From NCBI GenBank assembly GCA_002919305.1, contig PKFB01000022.1, positions 62,001-126,000 of the forward strand: a stretch of 64,000 bases of DNA, read 5' to 3'. The DNA is from Actinomycetales bacterium. Its GTDB lineage: Bacteria; Actinomycetota; Actinomycetes; Mycobacteriales; Micromonosporaceae. The translations under genes were made by a program, and so were the position numbers. Below, in pieces: positions 1 through 9,825 of the stretch. Positions within the stretch are counted from its first letter, which is position 1, and each line of letters begins with the position of its first letter. The notes under the pieces are model-generated. The model was not told the origin of the DNA, searched no databases, and saw only the letters and a program-made list of their open reading frames with translations.

Positions 1-1033
1 GACCATCGTCTGTGGGGACTCCCACACCTCCACGCACGGCGCCTTCGGAGCACTGGCCTTCGGCATCGGGACCAGCGAGGTGGAGCACGTGCTGGCGACC
101 CAGACGTTGCCGCAGGCCAAGCTCAAGACCATGTCGGTGACCGCGACCGGCCAACTGCGGGAGGGGGTTACGGCCAAAGACCTGATCCTGGCCCTGATCT
201 CGCAGGTAGGCACCGGTGGCGGTCGGGGCCACGTGGTGGAGTACCGCGGAGAGGCGTTCTCCAGCCTGTCCATGGAAGGCCGCATGACGGTGGCGAACAT
301 GTCCATCGAATGGGGCGCCAAGGCAGGCATGTTCGCCCCCGACGACACCACCTTCGCCTACCTGGAGGGCCGTCCACACGCCCCCCGTGGGGCAGCCTGG
401 GAGCGTGCGCTGGACTACTGGCGTAGCCTGGCCACCGATCCCGACGCGACGTTCGACACCGAGGTCGTGCTGGATGCCTCAGCGGTCTCCCCATTCGTCA
501 CGTGGGGCACCAACCCGGGACAGGGCGTACCGCTGGACGGCGCGGTGCCGGATCCGGCGAGCTTCACCGACCCGGTCGAGCGCGCCGCCGCCGAACGCGC
601 GCTCCAGTACATGGACCTGGAGCCCGGCACGCCGATGCGCGACATCGCCGTCGACGTGGTCTTCCTCGGCTCTTGCACCAACGGACGGATCGAGGACCTG
701 CGGGCCGCCGCCGAGGTACTCCGGGGCCGCAAGGTCGCGCCCGGGGTCAAGATGATGGTGGTCCCCGGTTCGGCGAAGGTCCGGGCGCAGGCGGAGGCCG
801 AAGGGCTGCATGAGGTGTTCATCAAGGCCGGGGCCGAGTGGCGCTTCGCGGGCTGCTCTATGTGCCTGGGCATGAACCCTGACAAACTCACCCCGGGCGC
901 TCGTTCCGCCTCCACCTCGAACCGTAACTTCGAGGGCCGCCAGGGCCCCGGCGGCCGGACGCACCTGGTCTCTCCCCCGGTGGCCGCCGCGACCGCGATC
1001 GTTGGCCGGCTGGCCGCTCCGTCCGACCTGTAG
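1..1033 (+). CDS. leuC: 3-isopropylmalate dehydratase large subunit (5' truncated)
   Basis: Large subunit of isopropylmalate isomerase, which converts 2-isopropylmalate to 3-isopropylmalate in leucine synthesis. The reading frame is already open at base 2 and reads [20 protein letters not shown], a highly conserved aconitase-family stretch, so the N-terminal part (roughly 120 residues by family length) lies before the window. Cysteine motifs for the 4Fe-4S cluster are intact: GSCTNGR near base 670 and CSMCLGMN near base 855. The stop TAG is followed 11 bases later by leuD, the small subunit, so the two form an operon. The first internal GTG at base 80 is not the start. Confidence 0.97.
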   Translation, partial: TIVCGDSHTSTHGAFGALAFGIGTSEVEHVLATQTLPQAKLKTMSVTATGQLREGVTAKDLILALISQVGTGGGRGHVVEYRGEAFSSLSMEGRMTVANMSIEWGAKAGMFAPDDTTFAYLEGRPHAPRGAAWERALDYWRSLATDPDATFDTEVVLDASAVSPFVTWGTNPGQGVPLDGAVPDPASFTDPVERAAAERALQYMDLEPGTPMRDIAVDVVFLGSCTNGRIEDLRAAAEVLRGRKVAPGVKMMVVPGSAKVRAQAEAEGLHEVFIKAGAEWRFAGCSMCLGMNPDKLTPGARSASTSNRNFEGRQGPGGRTHLVSPPVAAATAIVGRLAAPSDL

Positions 1034-1044
1034 GAGCACCGACC

Positions 1045-1641
1045 ATGGAGAAGTTCACCGTTCACACCGGCCGCGGCGCACCGCTCCGGCGGTCCAATGT
1101 GGACACAGATCAGATCATTCCCGCCGAGTACCTCAAGCGGGTCACCCGTACCGGCTTCGCCGACGGTTTGTTCGCCGCCTGGCGTTCCGACCCGTCCTTC
1201 GTGCTCAACCTCCCCCAGTACGCGAACGTCAGCGTGCTGGTCGCCGGGCCGGACTTCGGCACTGGTTCGTCTCGGGAGCACGCGGTATGGGCGCTTCAGG
1301 ACTACGGTTTCCGGGCCGTCATCTCGCCCCGGTTCGGGGACATCTTCCGGGGCAACGCCCTCAAGGGCGGGTTGCTGCCGGTAGAGCTGCCCCAGGACGC
1401 GGTGGATTGGCTGTGGGACCAGCTGGAGGCGAACCCGGATATGCCGATCACGGTTGATCTGCATGCCCGGGAGGTACGCGCGGGCGAGAAGACCTGGCCG
1501 TTCCCCCTCGATGACTTCAGCCGTTGGCGGCTGCTGGAAGGGCTCGACGACATCGGCCTGACCCTGCGGCACGAGGCGGACATCACCGCCTACGAGGAGC
1601 GGCGGGCCGACTGGCTGCCCCGCACCATCCCAGCGCTGTGA
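1045..1641 (+). CDS. leuD: 3-isopropylmalate dehydratase small subunit
   Basis: Small swivel-domain subunit that completes the active site of LeuC. The 198-residue protein is full length and shows the family motifs [14 protein letters not shown] near residue 18 and [14 protein letters not shown] near residue 72, the serine/arginine loop that binds substrate. It starts at ATG 1045 with GGAG at 1033-1036, overlapping the leuC stop codon region. The operon ends here: a strong intrinsic terminator lies about 90 bases downstream. Confidence 0.98.
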   Translation: MEKFTVHTGRGAPLRRSNVDTDQIIPAEYLKRVTRTGFADGLFAAWRSDPSFVLNLPQYANVSVLVAGPDFGTGSSREHAVWALQDYGFRAVISPRFGDIFRGNALKGGLLPVELPQDAVDWLWDQLEANPDMPITVDLHAREVRAGEKTWPFPLDDFSRWRLLEGLDDIGLTLRHEADITAYEERRADWLPRTIPAL

Positions 1642-1729
1642 CGCGGCGCCGTCCGCGTACCCCGGGCGTACCGGTGGTACGTGCCGGAAGGCGTGGCGGC
1701 CGGCCGTGACCGCCTGACGACGTCTGATC

Positions 1730-1783
1730 GCGTGAGGGGCCACCCGAACCAGCCCGGGTGGCCCCTCACGCGTTCTTTTTTCC
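1730..1783 (+). terminator. Intrinsic terminator of leuCD
   Basis: Perfect 17-base-pair stem (1730-1746 with 1755-1771) around an 8-base loop, followed closely by TTCTTTTTT. It is the best textbook rho-independent terminator in the window and separates leuCD from the HU gene. The rest of the 1642-1968 gap holds a T-rich stretch near 1875 and the HU leader; I see no gene there. Confidence 0.93.
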
Positions 1784-1968
1784 TTGCCCCGCAACGGATC
1801 CAGCCCGCCTGGCCGCCATCCCAGGGCGATTTGGAGGGGTAGCTGGCTCTTGCGAAATCCGTTACGACACAAGGTTTTTTCGCGGATATGTTTGTATGGA
1901 GCCAGTTTGCGGCATACGGTGCGCGCAGATGACCTGTCAAGGTCAGCCGCATCTCGGGAGGGATTGTC

Positions 1969-2550
1969 GTGAACAAGGGCGAGCTCATCGACGCGCTTAC
2001 CGGCCGCCTGGGGGACAAGAAGGTGGCGACCGAAGCCCTCGACGCCGTGCTGCAGGAGATCCAGCGGGCGGTCGCTAAGGGGGACAAGGTGTCCATCGCC
2101 GGATTCGGGGTCTTTGAGAAGCGCACCCGTGGGGCGCGGGTCGCGCGGAACCCCCGTACCGGTGAGCCAGTGAAGGTCAAGAAGACCGCCGTCCCGGCGT
2201 TCCGGGCCGGTCAGGGCTTCAAGGACGTGGTCACCGGTAAGAAGAAAGTGGCCAAGGCCCCCGCGAGGAAGGCGACCACCGGAGCGCCCGGCACCAAGAT
2301 GACCAAGGCGACCCGGACGGCACCCGGCACCGTCTCCACGCGGACCGGACGGGCAACCGCCGCCAAGGCGACGGCTAAGAAGGCCACCGCGAAGGCGACG
2401 AAGACCACCACGAAGGCCGCGAAGCCGACGAAGGTCGCCAAGACGACGGCCGCCAAGAGCGTCGCGACCAAACGGGGAGGCGCTAAGGCCACCGCCAAAG
2501 CAACCAAGACCACCAGCAGGAGGAGTACCGCCAAGAAGGCAAGCTCTTAA
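1969..2550 (+). CDS. hupB: HU-family DNA-binding protein with lysine/alanine-rich C-terminal tail
   Basis: Histone-like nucleoid protein. Residues 1-92 are a normal HU domain, starting [10 protein letters not shown] and carrying the DNA-binding arm signature [20 protein letters not shown] at about residues 46-65. Residues 93-193 are a low-complexity tail of Lys, Ala and Thr with [10 protein letters not shown]-like repeats. This resembles mycobacterial HupB and Streptomyces HupS, where the tail adds DNA affinity. GTG at 1969 is preceded by CGGGAGGGA at 1954-1962, which fixes the start. It stands alone, between the leuCD terminator and a hairpin that follows its stop. The mutT1/ppk neighbourhood is the usual one for hupB in mycobacteria. 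Confidence 0.95.
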   Translation: MNKGELIDALTGRLGDKKVATEALDAVLQEIQRAVAKGDKVSIAGFGVFEKRTRGARVARNPRTGEPVKVKKTAVPAFRAGQGFKDVVTGKKKVAKAPARKATTGAPGTKMTKATRTAPGTVSTRTGRATAAKATAKKATAKATKTTTKAAKPTKVAKTTAAKSVATKRGGAKATAKATKTTSRRSTAKKASS

Positions 2551-2564
2551 GGTCACCTGGCAGT

Positions 2565-2606
2565 CCGGCATGAGACCGAGGTATGCCGTCACCTCGGTCC
2601 TGCCGG
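2565..2606. terminator. Hairpin after HU gene
   Basis: Nine perfect pairs (2574-2582 with 2591-2599), extended after a small internal loop by CCGGCA (2565-2570) with TGCCGG (2601-2606). There is no clear U tract, so it is a probable rather than certain terminator. The remainder of the gap up to the DUF397 gene at 2860 shows nothing I can name. Confidence 0.55.
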
Positions 2607-2859
2607 TCTGCTTACGCCAAGCCGCTCAGACAACGCTCATACAAGTCGCTCATACTCGAGAACACGGACGGGGACTATTCGTGATCGACCCGTAGCCGAA
2701 GGCGGCGTCACCTCGTTTCGTTAACCAGCAGACACGCACAGCGGTGCGTCGACGGCGCATCAGCCGTGGTGGCGCCAGTGGTTCGCCGCAGACAGGGACG
2801 TTCTGGTCTCATGAATCATGTCTGCGCGGACTTCACCGATTCCACCGATGAGGAGCGAT

Positions 2860-3111
2860 ATGGGGAACACGAATAGTCCGGTCATGCGGCATCCCACCAA
2901 GGGGGTGTTCAACACCGCTTCGGCGCAGTGGCGCCGTGCCGGTCGTGTGGAGGTCGCCTTCGTCGACGATCTGGTGGGGGTCCGTGACGGTGCCCGGCCC
3001 GATGGGCCGGTCTTGGTCTTCACCCACGGCGAGTGGGAGGCGTTCCTTGCCGGCGCCCGGAACGGAGAATTCGATTTGAACGAGGACAGGAGCGGGTTCG
3101 CGATGCCTTGA
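2860..3111 (+). CDS. DUF397 domain protein (divergent)
   Basis: Small protein of 83 residues with the C-terminal signature of DUF397 (GVRDGARPDGPVLVFTHGEW followed by AFLAGARNGEFD). DUF397 proteins are abundant in filamentous actinobacteria, often beside XRE-type regulators, and act in developmental regulatory pairs. Here no regulator lies next to it. The usual middle section of the domain (the SSYS-like strand and the Cys-Val-Glu-Val motif) is shortened to RVEVAFVDD with no cysteine. ATG 2860 is chosen because AGGAG at 2851-2855 precedes it; in-frame ATGs at 2818 and 2848 are alternatives that would add up to 14 residues. Its exact function is unknown. Confidence 0.78.
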   Translation: MGNTNSPVMRHPTKGVFNTASAQWRRAGRVEVAFVDDLVGVRDGARPDGPVLVFTHGEWEAFLAGARNGEFDLNEDRSGFAMP

Positions 3112-3178
3112 CCCGCTCCCGTCCAGGAACTGGAGTGGTACGAGCTGGAGTGGTACGCGCGCCAGCAGCGTCCAGCGT

Positions 3179-4138
3179 TTAGCCTGGGGCGGCCGTGAGG
3201 TAGTCGGCGCTCACCAGCGTTGAGCCATGGAAGGACAGAACCCAGCAGGCGCCTTTAGCGGTTTCGGTGTCGGGCAGGCTGACGCCATCGCGGGCAGCGA
3301 GCTGAGCCACTGTGTCGGTGATAACCGTTCCCTGGCTACAGACCAGGACACGACTGTGTGACGTCGCCAGTTCCCGCAGCCGCTCCGCGGCACGCCCCTC
3401 AGCCAGGTGGTGGGCCTGCTCATCAAAAACACTGCAGATCTCAATCGGGAGCTGACGGGCCAGCGCCAACGGCTCCACCGTCTGGACACAGCGCAGCGGC
3501 CACGCCGAGATGATGCGGGTCGGCGCGTACAACCCCAGCAGCGGGGTCATCGCGACCATGTGCGCCTCCCCTTCCGAGGTGAGGGGCCGCGCCGCATCGG
3601 GCCCCTGCCAGCTCTTGCGGTCACCGGCGAAGGCGTGCCGCAGGAGCAGGATGGTACTCGTGACGGGAGGCATCGCTGCGAAACCGCGTACCACCTCCAC
3701 GTCCTGCGCATAGCTGGCCACGGCTGGGACCTCAGAGAGCGGTACCCACCGCAGGTCGTCTGTCTCATCGGTGGGGGTGAAGGCGCCATCACCCGCTGCC
3801 CGCATCGCCCAGTAGTCCACTGTCTTGAGCGCCATACCGGTGCGCCTGCGAACCTCGTACCGGATGGTGGATAACCGTTGCCCTGGGATGGGAGGGATCC
3901 CCGTCTCCTCGTGCACCTCCCGGCAGGCGGCCGCGAGCGGGTGCTCTCCGGGCTGCAGTCTGCCCTTAGGCAATGACCAGTCCTGGTATTTCGGGCGATG
4001 CACAAGTGCGATCTCGATGCCCGTCGGGCCTTCCCGCCACAGCACCCCACCGGCGGAGTGGAGCGTCCGTTTCGGTGTTTCACCCATGCCTGAACTGTGA
4101 GGCTGTCGGCTGGTCGCCGCTCCCTTCGACACCATCAC
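3179..4138 (-). CDS. mutT1: Nudix hydrolase fused to SixA/histidine-phosphatase domain (MutT1-like)
   Basis: Two-domain protein of 319 residues. The N-terminal Nudix domain (about 25-155) carries a complete Nudix box, GRLQPGEHPLAAACREVHEE followed by TGI. The C-terminal domain (about 160-315) is a histidine phosphatase beginning ILLLRHAFAG. The architecture matches mycobacterial MutT1, which removes 8-oxo-guanine nucleotides and acts on diadenosine polyphosphates. Its place directly downstream of ppk, 15 bases after the ppk stop, and next to hupB and leuD is the mycobacterial arrangement, so co-transcription with ppk is likely. The GTG at 4138 is followed at once by an ATG at 4135, with AGGGGA upstream; either could initiate. 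The substrate range is inferred from the family. Confidence 0.9.
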   Translation of the reverse strand: MMVSKGAATSRQPHSSGMGETPKRTLHSAGGVLWREGPTGIEIALVHRPKYQDWSLPKGRLQPGEHPLAAACREVHEETGIPPIPGQRLSTIRYEVRRRTGMALKTVDYWAMRAAGDGAFTPTDETDDLRWVPLSEVPAVASYAQDVEVVRGFAAMPPVTSTILLLRHAFAGDRKSWQGPDAARPLTSEGEAHMVAMTPLLGLYAPTRIISAWPLRCVQTVEPLALARQLPIEICSVFDEQAHHLAEGRAAERLRELATSHSRVLVCSQGTVITDTVAQLAARDGVSLPDTETAKGACWVLSFHGSTLVSADYLTAAPG

Positions 4139-4153
4139 GACTTATCCCCTGGG

Positions 4154-6664
4154 TCATTCCCCACGGCCGACGATACGGCGTAGCAGGGTCTCCTGGACGT
4201 CGATCAGGTTTTGGTCGACGATGTCCCGCCGGCGGCGCCATGATCCATCAGGGCACAGTTCGAACGAGTTGGCCTCCTCGCTCATCGCCAGGTCGAACAG
4301 TGCCGCCAGCTTCGCCTGAAGCACCGGATCGACGACCCGTACCAACGCCTCCACACGGCGGTCGAGGTTGCGGTGCATCAGATCGGCCGACCCCAGCCAG
4401 AATTCGTCATGGCCGTTGTTGCCGAACCGGAAGATCCGGGAGTGCTCCAGGAAGCGACCCAGGATGGAGCGAACCCGGATGTTCTCTGACAGACCCGGTA
4501 CGCCCGCCCGCAGAGCGCAGATCCCGCGTACCACCAGGTCCACCTGCACCCCCGCCTGGCTGGCGCGGTACAGCGCGTCGATGATCTGCTCATCCACGAT
4601 CGAGTTCACCTTGATCTGCACCAGCCCAGGCCGCCCGGCCTGGCAGTGCTCGATCTCCCGTTCGATCCGCTCCACGATGCCGCTGCGGATACCGTGCGGC
4701 GCTACGAGCAGACGCCGGTACCCGGTCTGCCGGCTGTAGCCGGTGAGCACGTTGAACAGGTCGGTCAGATCGGCGCCGACATCTGGGTCGGCGGTGAGCA
4801 GGCCGAGATCCTCATAAACCCGCGCGGTCTTCGGGTGGTAGTTGCCGGTGCCGATATGGCAGTACCGCCGGATCTGCCCCGCCTCCTGCCGGACGACCAG
4901 CGCTATCTTGCAGTGCGTCTTGAGGCCAACCAGGCCGTAGACCACATGGCACCCAGCGCGCTCTAGTTTGCGTGCCCACGCGATGTTGGCCTGTTCGTCG
5001 AACCGCGCCTTGACCTCTACGAGCACGACCACCTGTTTTCCGGCCTCGGCGGCGCTGATCAGGGCGTCCACGATCGGAGAGTCGCCGGAGGTGCGGTAGA
5101 GCGTCTGCTTGATCGCCAGTACCTGCGGGTCGGCTGCGGCTTGCTCCACGAACCGCTGCACGCTGGTCGAGAACGAGTGGTAGGGGTGGTGGACCAGGAT
5201 GTCACCCTCCCGGAGCGTGGCGAACACGCTCTTGGGGGTCTCACCCTCGGCGAACTGCGGGTGCGTGGCCGGAACGAACGGACGATCCTTCAGATCCGGG
5301 CGGTCAACGTCTCCGTAGATCTGCCACAGCGCGGACAGATCCAGAAGACCGGGGATCCGCAGCACGTCATGGCTGTCCATATCCAGTTCCCGGACCAGCA
5401 GGTCCAGGACATGATCGGACACGTTGGCGGCGATTTCGAGACGTACCGGAGGGCCGAAGCGGCGCCGCGCCAACTCACGCTCCAGCGCTTGGAGCAGATC
5501 CTCGTCCCGGTCTTCCTCCACATCCAGGTCGGCGTTGCGGGTGACCCGGAAGACGTGATGTTCGACCACCTGCATACCCGACAGCAGCTCGGAGAGGTGA
5601 GCCGCGATCAGGTCTTCCACCGGAAGGAAACGGAAGTGCTTGCCCTGCGCCTGGACGGAGACGAACCGAGGAACGTTATTGGGTACCTTGACCCGCGCGA
5701 AACGCTCCGGTCCACCGTCCGGGTCCCGAACGATCACCGCCAGGTTGAGTGACAGGCCGGAGATGTAGGGGAACGGATGTGCCGGATCCACCGCCAGAGG
5801 CGTGAGCACAGGGAAGACCTGAGTGCGGAAGTAGGTCCGCATCTGCTGCTGTTCCTCAGCGTTCAGCTCCGACCACCGCACGATTTCAATCTGTTCTGCG
5901 GCGAGGCGGGGCAGCACATCCTCGGTGAAACACCGGGCGTGGCGGGCGGCCAACTCGCTGACTCGCTGAGATATCAGCTCCAGTTGCTCCCGAGGGCTGA
6001 GGCCGTCTGGGCTGTGGACCGACAGCCCGGTCTGCATCCGGCGTTTGAGGCCCGCGACCCGGACCATGTAGAACTCGTCCAGGTTGCTCGCGAAGATGGC
6101 CAGGAACTTGGCCCGCTCTAACAGCGGCAGTGTGGTGTCCTCAGCTAACGCCAGGACCCGGGCATTGAAGTCCAGCCAGGACAATTCTCGGTTGAGGAAG
6201 CGGTCGGCCGGTAACGGGGCTGCCTCGGGCGGCGGTGCGTCTGCGTGACGCGGTGGTGAGGGCGACGACTGGCGCGTACCGGTGCTGGTACGCGTACTGG
6301 CACTGGTACTGGTACGCGTACCGGTGCTGGTACGCCGATTGGTGCGTGACCTAGCGGCGACCCGGCGGGTGCCTCCGCCCTGCCCGCCGCGCTGCGCGCT
6401 GGAGCGAGGCGGGGAGAGGGCGGCGTCCAGCTCGGGGCGCTCTCCACCGTGGTCGGGCTGTGCCGTGTCGTTTTGTTCGATCGCGGTTTGCTCCAGACTG
6501 GTTTCGGTGCCGGCGCGGTTTGCGCGACCGCTGGAGGCACGATGGGGCTCGTTCTCATCGGTGTCGGCGCACCTGGGCTCTGCGACCGGCGAAGAGGCAC
6601 GGTGGGGAGGCCGGTGCTGACGGGGCGCCCGCTGGGCGTTGGTCACGTCCATCATCATGACCAA
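4154..6664 (-). CDS. ppk: Polyphosphate kinase 1 with long disordered N-terminal tail
   Basis: Makes inorganic polyphosphate reversibly from ATP. The conserved enzyme starts near residue 152 with [20 protein letters not shown], then [14 protein letters not shown]. The phospho-accepting histidine lies in [20 protein letters not shown] near residue 600, and the C-terminal phospholipase-D-like folds are complete. The first 150 residues are unlike the enzyme core: charged, Pro/Thr/Arg-rich and containing a 14-residue duplication (TSTGTR units). The first codon is ATG GTC ATG ATG ATG, with no good ribosome site, so the true start inside the tail is uncertain. It probably leads an operon with the mutT1-like gene. 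Confidence 0.96.
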   Translation of the reverse strand: MVMMMDVTNAQRAPRQHRPPHRASSPVAEPRCADTDENEPHRASSGRANRAGTETSLEQTAIEQNDTAQPDHGGERPELDAALSPPRSSAQRGGQGGGTRRVAARSRTNRRTSTGTRTSTSASTRTSTGTRQSSPSPPRHADAPPPEAAPLPADRFLNRELSWLDFNARVLALAEDTTLPLLERAKFLAIFASNLDEFYMVRVAGLKRRMQTGLSVHSPDGLSPREQLELISQRVSELAARHARCFTEDVLPRLAAEQIEIVRWSELNAEEQQQMRTYFRTQVFPVLTPLAVDPAHPFPYISGLSLNLAVIVRDPDGGPERFARVKVPNNVPRFVSVQAQGKHFRFLPVEDLIAAHLSELLSGMQVVEHHVFRVTRNADLDVEEDRDEDLLQALERELARRRFGPPVRLEIAANVSDHVLDLLVRELDMDSHDVLRIPGLLDLSALWQIYGDVDRPDLKDRPFVPATHPQFAEGETPKSVFATLREGDILVHHPYHSFSTSVQRFVEQAAADPQVLAIKQTLYRTSGDSPIVDALISAAEAGKQVVVLVEVKARFDEQANIAWARKLERAGCHVVYGLVGLKTHCKIALVVRQEAGQIRRYCHIGTGNYHPKTARVYEDLGLLTADPDVGADLTDLFNVLTGYSRQTGYRRLLVAPHGIRSGIVERIEREIEHCQAGRPGLVQIKVNSIVDEQIIDALYRASQAGVQVDLVVRGICALRAGVPGLSENIRVRSILGRFLEHSRIFRFGNNGHDEFWLGSADLMHRNLDRRVEALVRVVDPVLQAKLAALFDLAMSEEANSFELCPDGSWRRRRDIVDQNLIDVQETLLRRIVGRGE
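6274..6335. repeat. 42-base tandem duplication inside ppk 5' region
   Basis: The 20-mer GCGTACCGGTGCTGGTACGC occurs identically at 6274-6293 and 6316-6335, 42 bases apart (14 codons), with related sequence between. On the coding strand it encodes the Thr-Ser-Thr-Gly-Thr-Arg repeats of the PPK tail. Each unit is itself partly palindromic (GCGTACC...GGTACGC), which may explain slippage or duplication. Confidence 0.85.
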
Positions 6665-6701
6665 AGTCGCATGAACGGTATGTGAACCTCTTTCAATTCG
6701 A

Positions 6702-6899
6702 TCACGGAAGTGTGGGGAGTGTCACCCTGCTGACCTGGCCAGCCTCGTCCCGCTCGATTCGGACTCGTTGACCCGGCCGGAGATGACGCAGGCCCGAAGC
6801 GTGGAAGGCCTCGGGAGGAAATAGGACCTCACGGCCATCGTCGAGGACGACGCTGCCAGCGTGACTGTCGCTATCGAAATAAGCCACGGTCCCCTGCAT
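6702..6899 (-). CDS. Cold-shock-domain-like small protein
   Basis: 65-residue protein, [20 protein letters not shown]..., with the beta-strand pattern of a cold-shock/OB-fold protein: [16 protein letters not shown]. It is divergent from canonical CspA (the KGFGFI RNA-binding strand is replaced by HAGSVVLDD), so nucleic-acid binding is only inferred. ATG 6899 is chosen because the domain begins exactly there; the open frame upstream (to 7007) encodes no recognisable sequence. It lies 37 bases upstream of ppk on the same strand and is divergent from the M14 peptidase gene. I recall similar small proteins beside ppk in other actinobacteria. Confidence 0.72.
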   Translation of the reverse strand: MQGTVAYFDSDSHAGSVVLDDGREVLFPPEAFHASGLRHLRPGQRVRIERDEAGQVSRVTLPTLP

Positions 6900-7144
6900 T
6901 GCTCCACGGTACCGCCGCGGAGTCGAGTGCGGACAATACCGCTTTCGGTGTGTGAAAACCCGTTCAGTTTTCCCTTTTTCGCTTTCAGGGCTTGATACGG
7001 CGTCCACTTTCTGCGACGTTACTGTCGTTATGGCGTAGAGCTATCGGTTTCGGTGATCTTTTCGCTTCGCGTACCTCTTGGTATGGAAGTAGCGGAAAAG
7101 GGGATTCTGTGGAGCCGACCCCGGCGAGCTTCAAGGAGGCGCCC

Positions 7145-9652
7145 GTGTGGCCACCCTCAGCGCGACCACACCGCAAGTCCGGTCCCTCTTCAAAAAGCCG
7201 ATGGTGGAGCAGTCGTCCCCTCATCGAAGCGGTCGTACTTGCGGTGGCGGCCGCGGCTCTGATCAGCGTTGGGTCGACCGCTTCCGCTCAACCAGCCAGG
7301 TATGTCTTACAGGCCCGCCACGCCGTCCCACGGAACTGTTTCGCCGCTCCGTTACCACGGGAACGCGGGGTGGACACCGTCACTGTGACCGCGCCTGTCA
7401 CGGGGCTGGTACGAGCCACCCTCGCCGGTGACGGAGATTGGGATCTGGCGGTCTTCGACGTGGAGACCGGGAAGGTCGTCGCCGCGTCCGCCGGGCTGCG
7501 CTCCAACGAGATCGCCGACGGTTTTGTCGCGGAGGGGCAAGAACTCCTCATACAAGGGTGTCGTTACGGCGGGCAGGCGCGTCAGGTGCGGGCGACCGTG
7601 GACTTCCTGCCCGTCGACCCTGCTGACACCACAGAGCCGGTCCAAGTGGTCCGGGTGAACACCCCCACTCGAGCCGACAAGAACCGGCTCCTGGAACTGG
7701 GTCTGGACATCACTGAGCACGCCACCCAGACCACCGTTGAGGTCATCCTTCACGGTGAGGACGATGCCGCCCGCCTGCGACAGGCGCGGTTCACCTGGGA
7801 GGTACAGATCCCCGACCTGGCGGCCCGGATCGCGACCAATCAAGCGGCAGATGAGCGCTACCAGGAACGGCACACGCGGTCAGCGCTCCCCAGCGGAAGA
7901 ACCTCATACCGCCGTCTGGCCGACTACGAATACGAGATGAAGGAGCTGGGACGTCGGTTCCCGCACCTGGTACGACCGTTTGTGCTCAGTGAACGCACCG
8001 TTGAAGGGCGCGACATCACCGCGATCGAGATCGCGCTGAATCCCGGCAACATCCATGACGGCAAGCCGGTCTTTCTCAACATGGGCGTCCACCACGCCCG
8101 CGAGTGGCCTTCCGCCGAGCATGTGATGGAGTGGGCGTACGACTTGGTGTACGGGTACGGCTCCGATCCCCGTACCACCCGCCTGGTCGCCGAGACGCGG
8201 AACATCATCGTGCCGGTCGTCAACCCCGACGGATTCACGATCTCCCGGGAAGCCGTACCGATCGGGGATTTCTCGACCTTCGACTACGAGATGAAGCGCA
8301 AAAACTGCCAGGCCACAGACAGCCCGTCTCAGTACCAGGGCGGGGTGTGTGCCGATAACCCGGCTGGCCGGCTCCGTGGCACGGACCTGAATCGCAACTA
8401 CGCGGGCTTTTGGGGCGGGCCCGGCGCCAGCCCCATCTGGTCCAGCGATATCTACCGGGGCAGCGCGCCCTTCTCTGAACCGGAGACCCGGGCCATCCGG
8501 GACCTCATCTCCACCCGTTCGGTCACTAACCTCATCAGCAACCACACCTACGGCAACCTAGTTCTGCGTCCACCGGGCGTGATGTCCGTACGCCCTCCGG
8601 TGGAGGAGGAGCTGTACGAGGCTTTGGGGGCGCGACTGGCCAGTCACAACGGATACGCGAACATCCCCTCGTGGGGACTGTATGACACCACCGGGTCCAC
8701 CGAGGACTGGTCGTTCTGGAACACCGGTGGGCTGGGGTTCACCTTCGAGATCGGCCCAGATCAGTTCCACCCACCGTTTGAAAGCGGCGTGGTGAATGAG
8801 TATCTGGGGCTGGGTGACGCCGCTGGTGCCGGACAAGGTGGGAACCGGGAGGCCTACTTCGCGATGCTGGAGGCGACCGCGGATTCCTCCTACCACTCGG
8901 TGATTACCGGACAGGCTCCGCGGGACGCCGTGCTCACGGTGAGCAAGACCTTCCAGACCCCTACATCACCCGTGCTGAATCCGGACGGGACCGTGGGAGA
9001 GCCGCTGCTCGTCACCGACGAACTCAGGGTCTCTCACCGGGTTTCGGGCGGGCAGTTCGCGTTCCACGTCAATCCATCTACCCGCCCCTATGTCGCCGGT
9101 CGCTACGGGCGTGAGCCGCAAGCACCACCCCAAAGGCCGATTCCCCTACCCAATCCGGATGGTCAACCAGCAGAGAACACCTTGGCCAATCCGCTTGAGG
9201 GGGACTATGAGGCGATCCCGTTTACCATTGCCGGGCTTCCTGAGGCGGATAACGGATTCGCCACCATCCATATCGAATGGTCTAACCCAGAGACCGACTG
9301 GGATCTGTATGTCGTCGACGCGAGCGGCACGGTGGTGGGGCGGTCGGCCAGCTACGGAGACACCGATGAGGATGCGGTGCTCGTTGACCCCGTGCCGGGA
9401 GAGTATCTGGCCATCGTCGTTAACTACGACCAGGTCGATGGGGCTCCGTTCGATGACTGGAGCGGCGGTGAAGTGACCTTCAGCGGCCCTGAGCCGCCGT
9501 TGGTCGGGGTGCGGGAGGCATGGATGGTCACCTGCCAGCGCCGCGACGGCTCTATCGCGGCGGTGCACCAGGTGATCGTGGATCGGGGGCAGACAGTGGA
9601 TCTCGGCAACGCCTGCGATGCGAGCCGCAGAATGGCCGTGACCGAGATTTAA
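7145..9652 (+). CDS. Secreted zinc carboxypeptidase (M14 family), large
   Basis: 835-residue exported peptidase. GTG 7145 follows AAGGAGG at 7133-7139, and the product then has a basic start and a hydrophobic signal segment (about residues 22-45, LIEAVVLAVAAAALISVG) ending near STASAQ. The catalytic domain (about 270-600) has the zinc motif HHAREWPSAEH (His and Glu ligands), NPDGF, the substrate loop TDLNRNYAGFWGG, the third ligand in SNHTYGNL and FTFEIG with the catalytic glutamate. A C-terminal beta-rich domain (about 670-780, WDLYVVDASG, PGEYLAIVVNY) resembles pre-peptidase C-terminal modules; an N-terminal module has the same style (WDLAVFDVETG). It probably cuts C-terminal residues from external peptides. 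It is a single gene followed by a hairpin. Confidence 0.93.
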   Translation: MWPPSARPHRKSGPSSKSRWWSSRPLIEAVVLAVAAAALISVGSTASAQPARYVLQARHAVPRNCFAAPLPRERGVDTVTVTAPVTGLVRATLAGDGDWDLAVFDVETGKVVAASAGLRSNEIADGFVAEGQELLIQGCRYGGQARQVRATVDFLPVDPADTTEPVQVVRVNTPTRADKNRLLELGLDITEHATQTTVEVILHGEDDAARLRQARFTWEVQIPDLAARIATNQAADERYQERHTRSALPSGRTSYRRLADYEYEMKELGRRFPHLVRPFVLSERTVEGRDITAIEIALNPGNIHDGKPVFLNMGVHHAREWPSAEHVMEWAYDLVYGYGSDPRTTRLVAETRNIIVPVVNPDGFTISREAVPIGDFSTFDYEMKRKNCQATDSPSQYQGGVCADNPAGRLRGTDLNRNYAGFWGGPGASPIWSSDIYRGSAPFSEPETRAIRDLISTRSVTNLISNHTYGNLVLRPPGVMSVRPPVEEELYEALGARLASHNGYANIPSWGLYDTTGSTEDWSFWNTGGLGFTFEIGPDQFHPPFESGVVNEYLGLGDAAGAGQGGNREAYFAMLEATADSSYHSVITGQAPRDAVLTVSKTFQTPTSPVLNPDGTVGEPLLVTDELRVSHRVSGGQFAFHVNPSTRPYVAGRYGREPQAPPQRPIPLPNPDGQPAENTLANPLEGDYEAIPFTIAGLPEADNGFATIHIEWSNPETDWDLYVVDASGTVVGRSASYGDTDEDAVLVDPVPGEYLAIVVNYDQVDGAPFDDWSGGEVTFSGPEPPLVGVREAWMVTCQRRDGSIAAVHQVIVDRGQTVDLGNACDASRRMAVTEI

Positions 9653-9655
9653 GAA

Positions 9656-9684
9656 GGCGGCTCCGTTCGGAATGCGGAGCCGCC
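9656..9684 (+). terminator. Hairpin after M14 peptidase
   Basis: Perfect 10-base-pair stem (GGCGGCTCCG with CGGAGCCGCC) and 9-base loop, beginning 4 bases after the TAA. No U tract follows. Its position supports a terminator between this gene and the convergent cofC. Confidence 0.7.
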
Positions 9685-9825
9685 TGGAGCTGACTGGAGC
9701 CGTTCTCGCTCTCCGGAGTGGAACAGAGCGGAGGGCCCGTCCGCGGGGATTAGGCGACGCCTCAGCCGGTGACTCGACACCGTAGCGTGGCCCTTCGCTT
9801 TACAAATGTTCCGCGCGCAGATGCC

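Noticed and set aside
415-2592. 725-codon open frame on the minus strand across leuC, leuD and HU
   Set aside because: It is antisense to three clearly conserved genes and has low-complexity Arg/Gly/Pro composition; a typical open-frame artefact of high-GC DNA.
2818-2859. Earlier start for the DUF397 protein
   Set aside because: No ribosome site before ATG 2818, while AGGAG precedes ATG 2860; kept only as an alternative.
6992-7144. 51-codon upstream extension of the M14 peptidase
   Set aside because: It would bury the AAGGAGG ribosome site and move the signal peptide away from the N-terminus.
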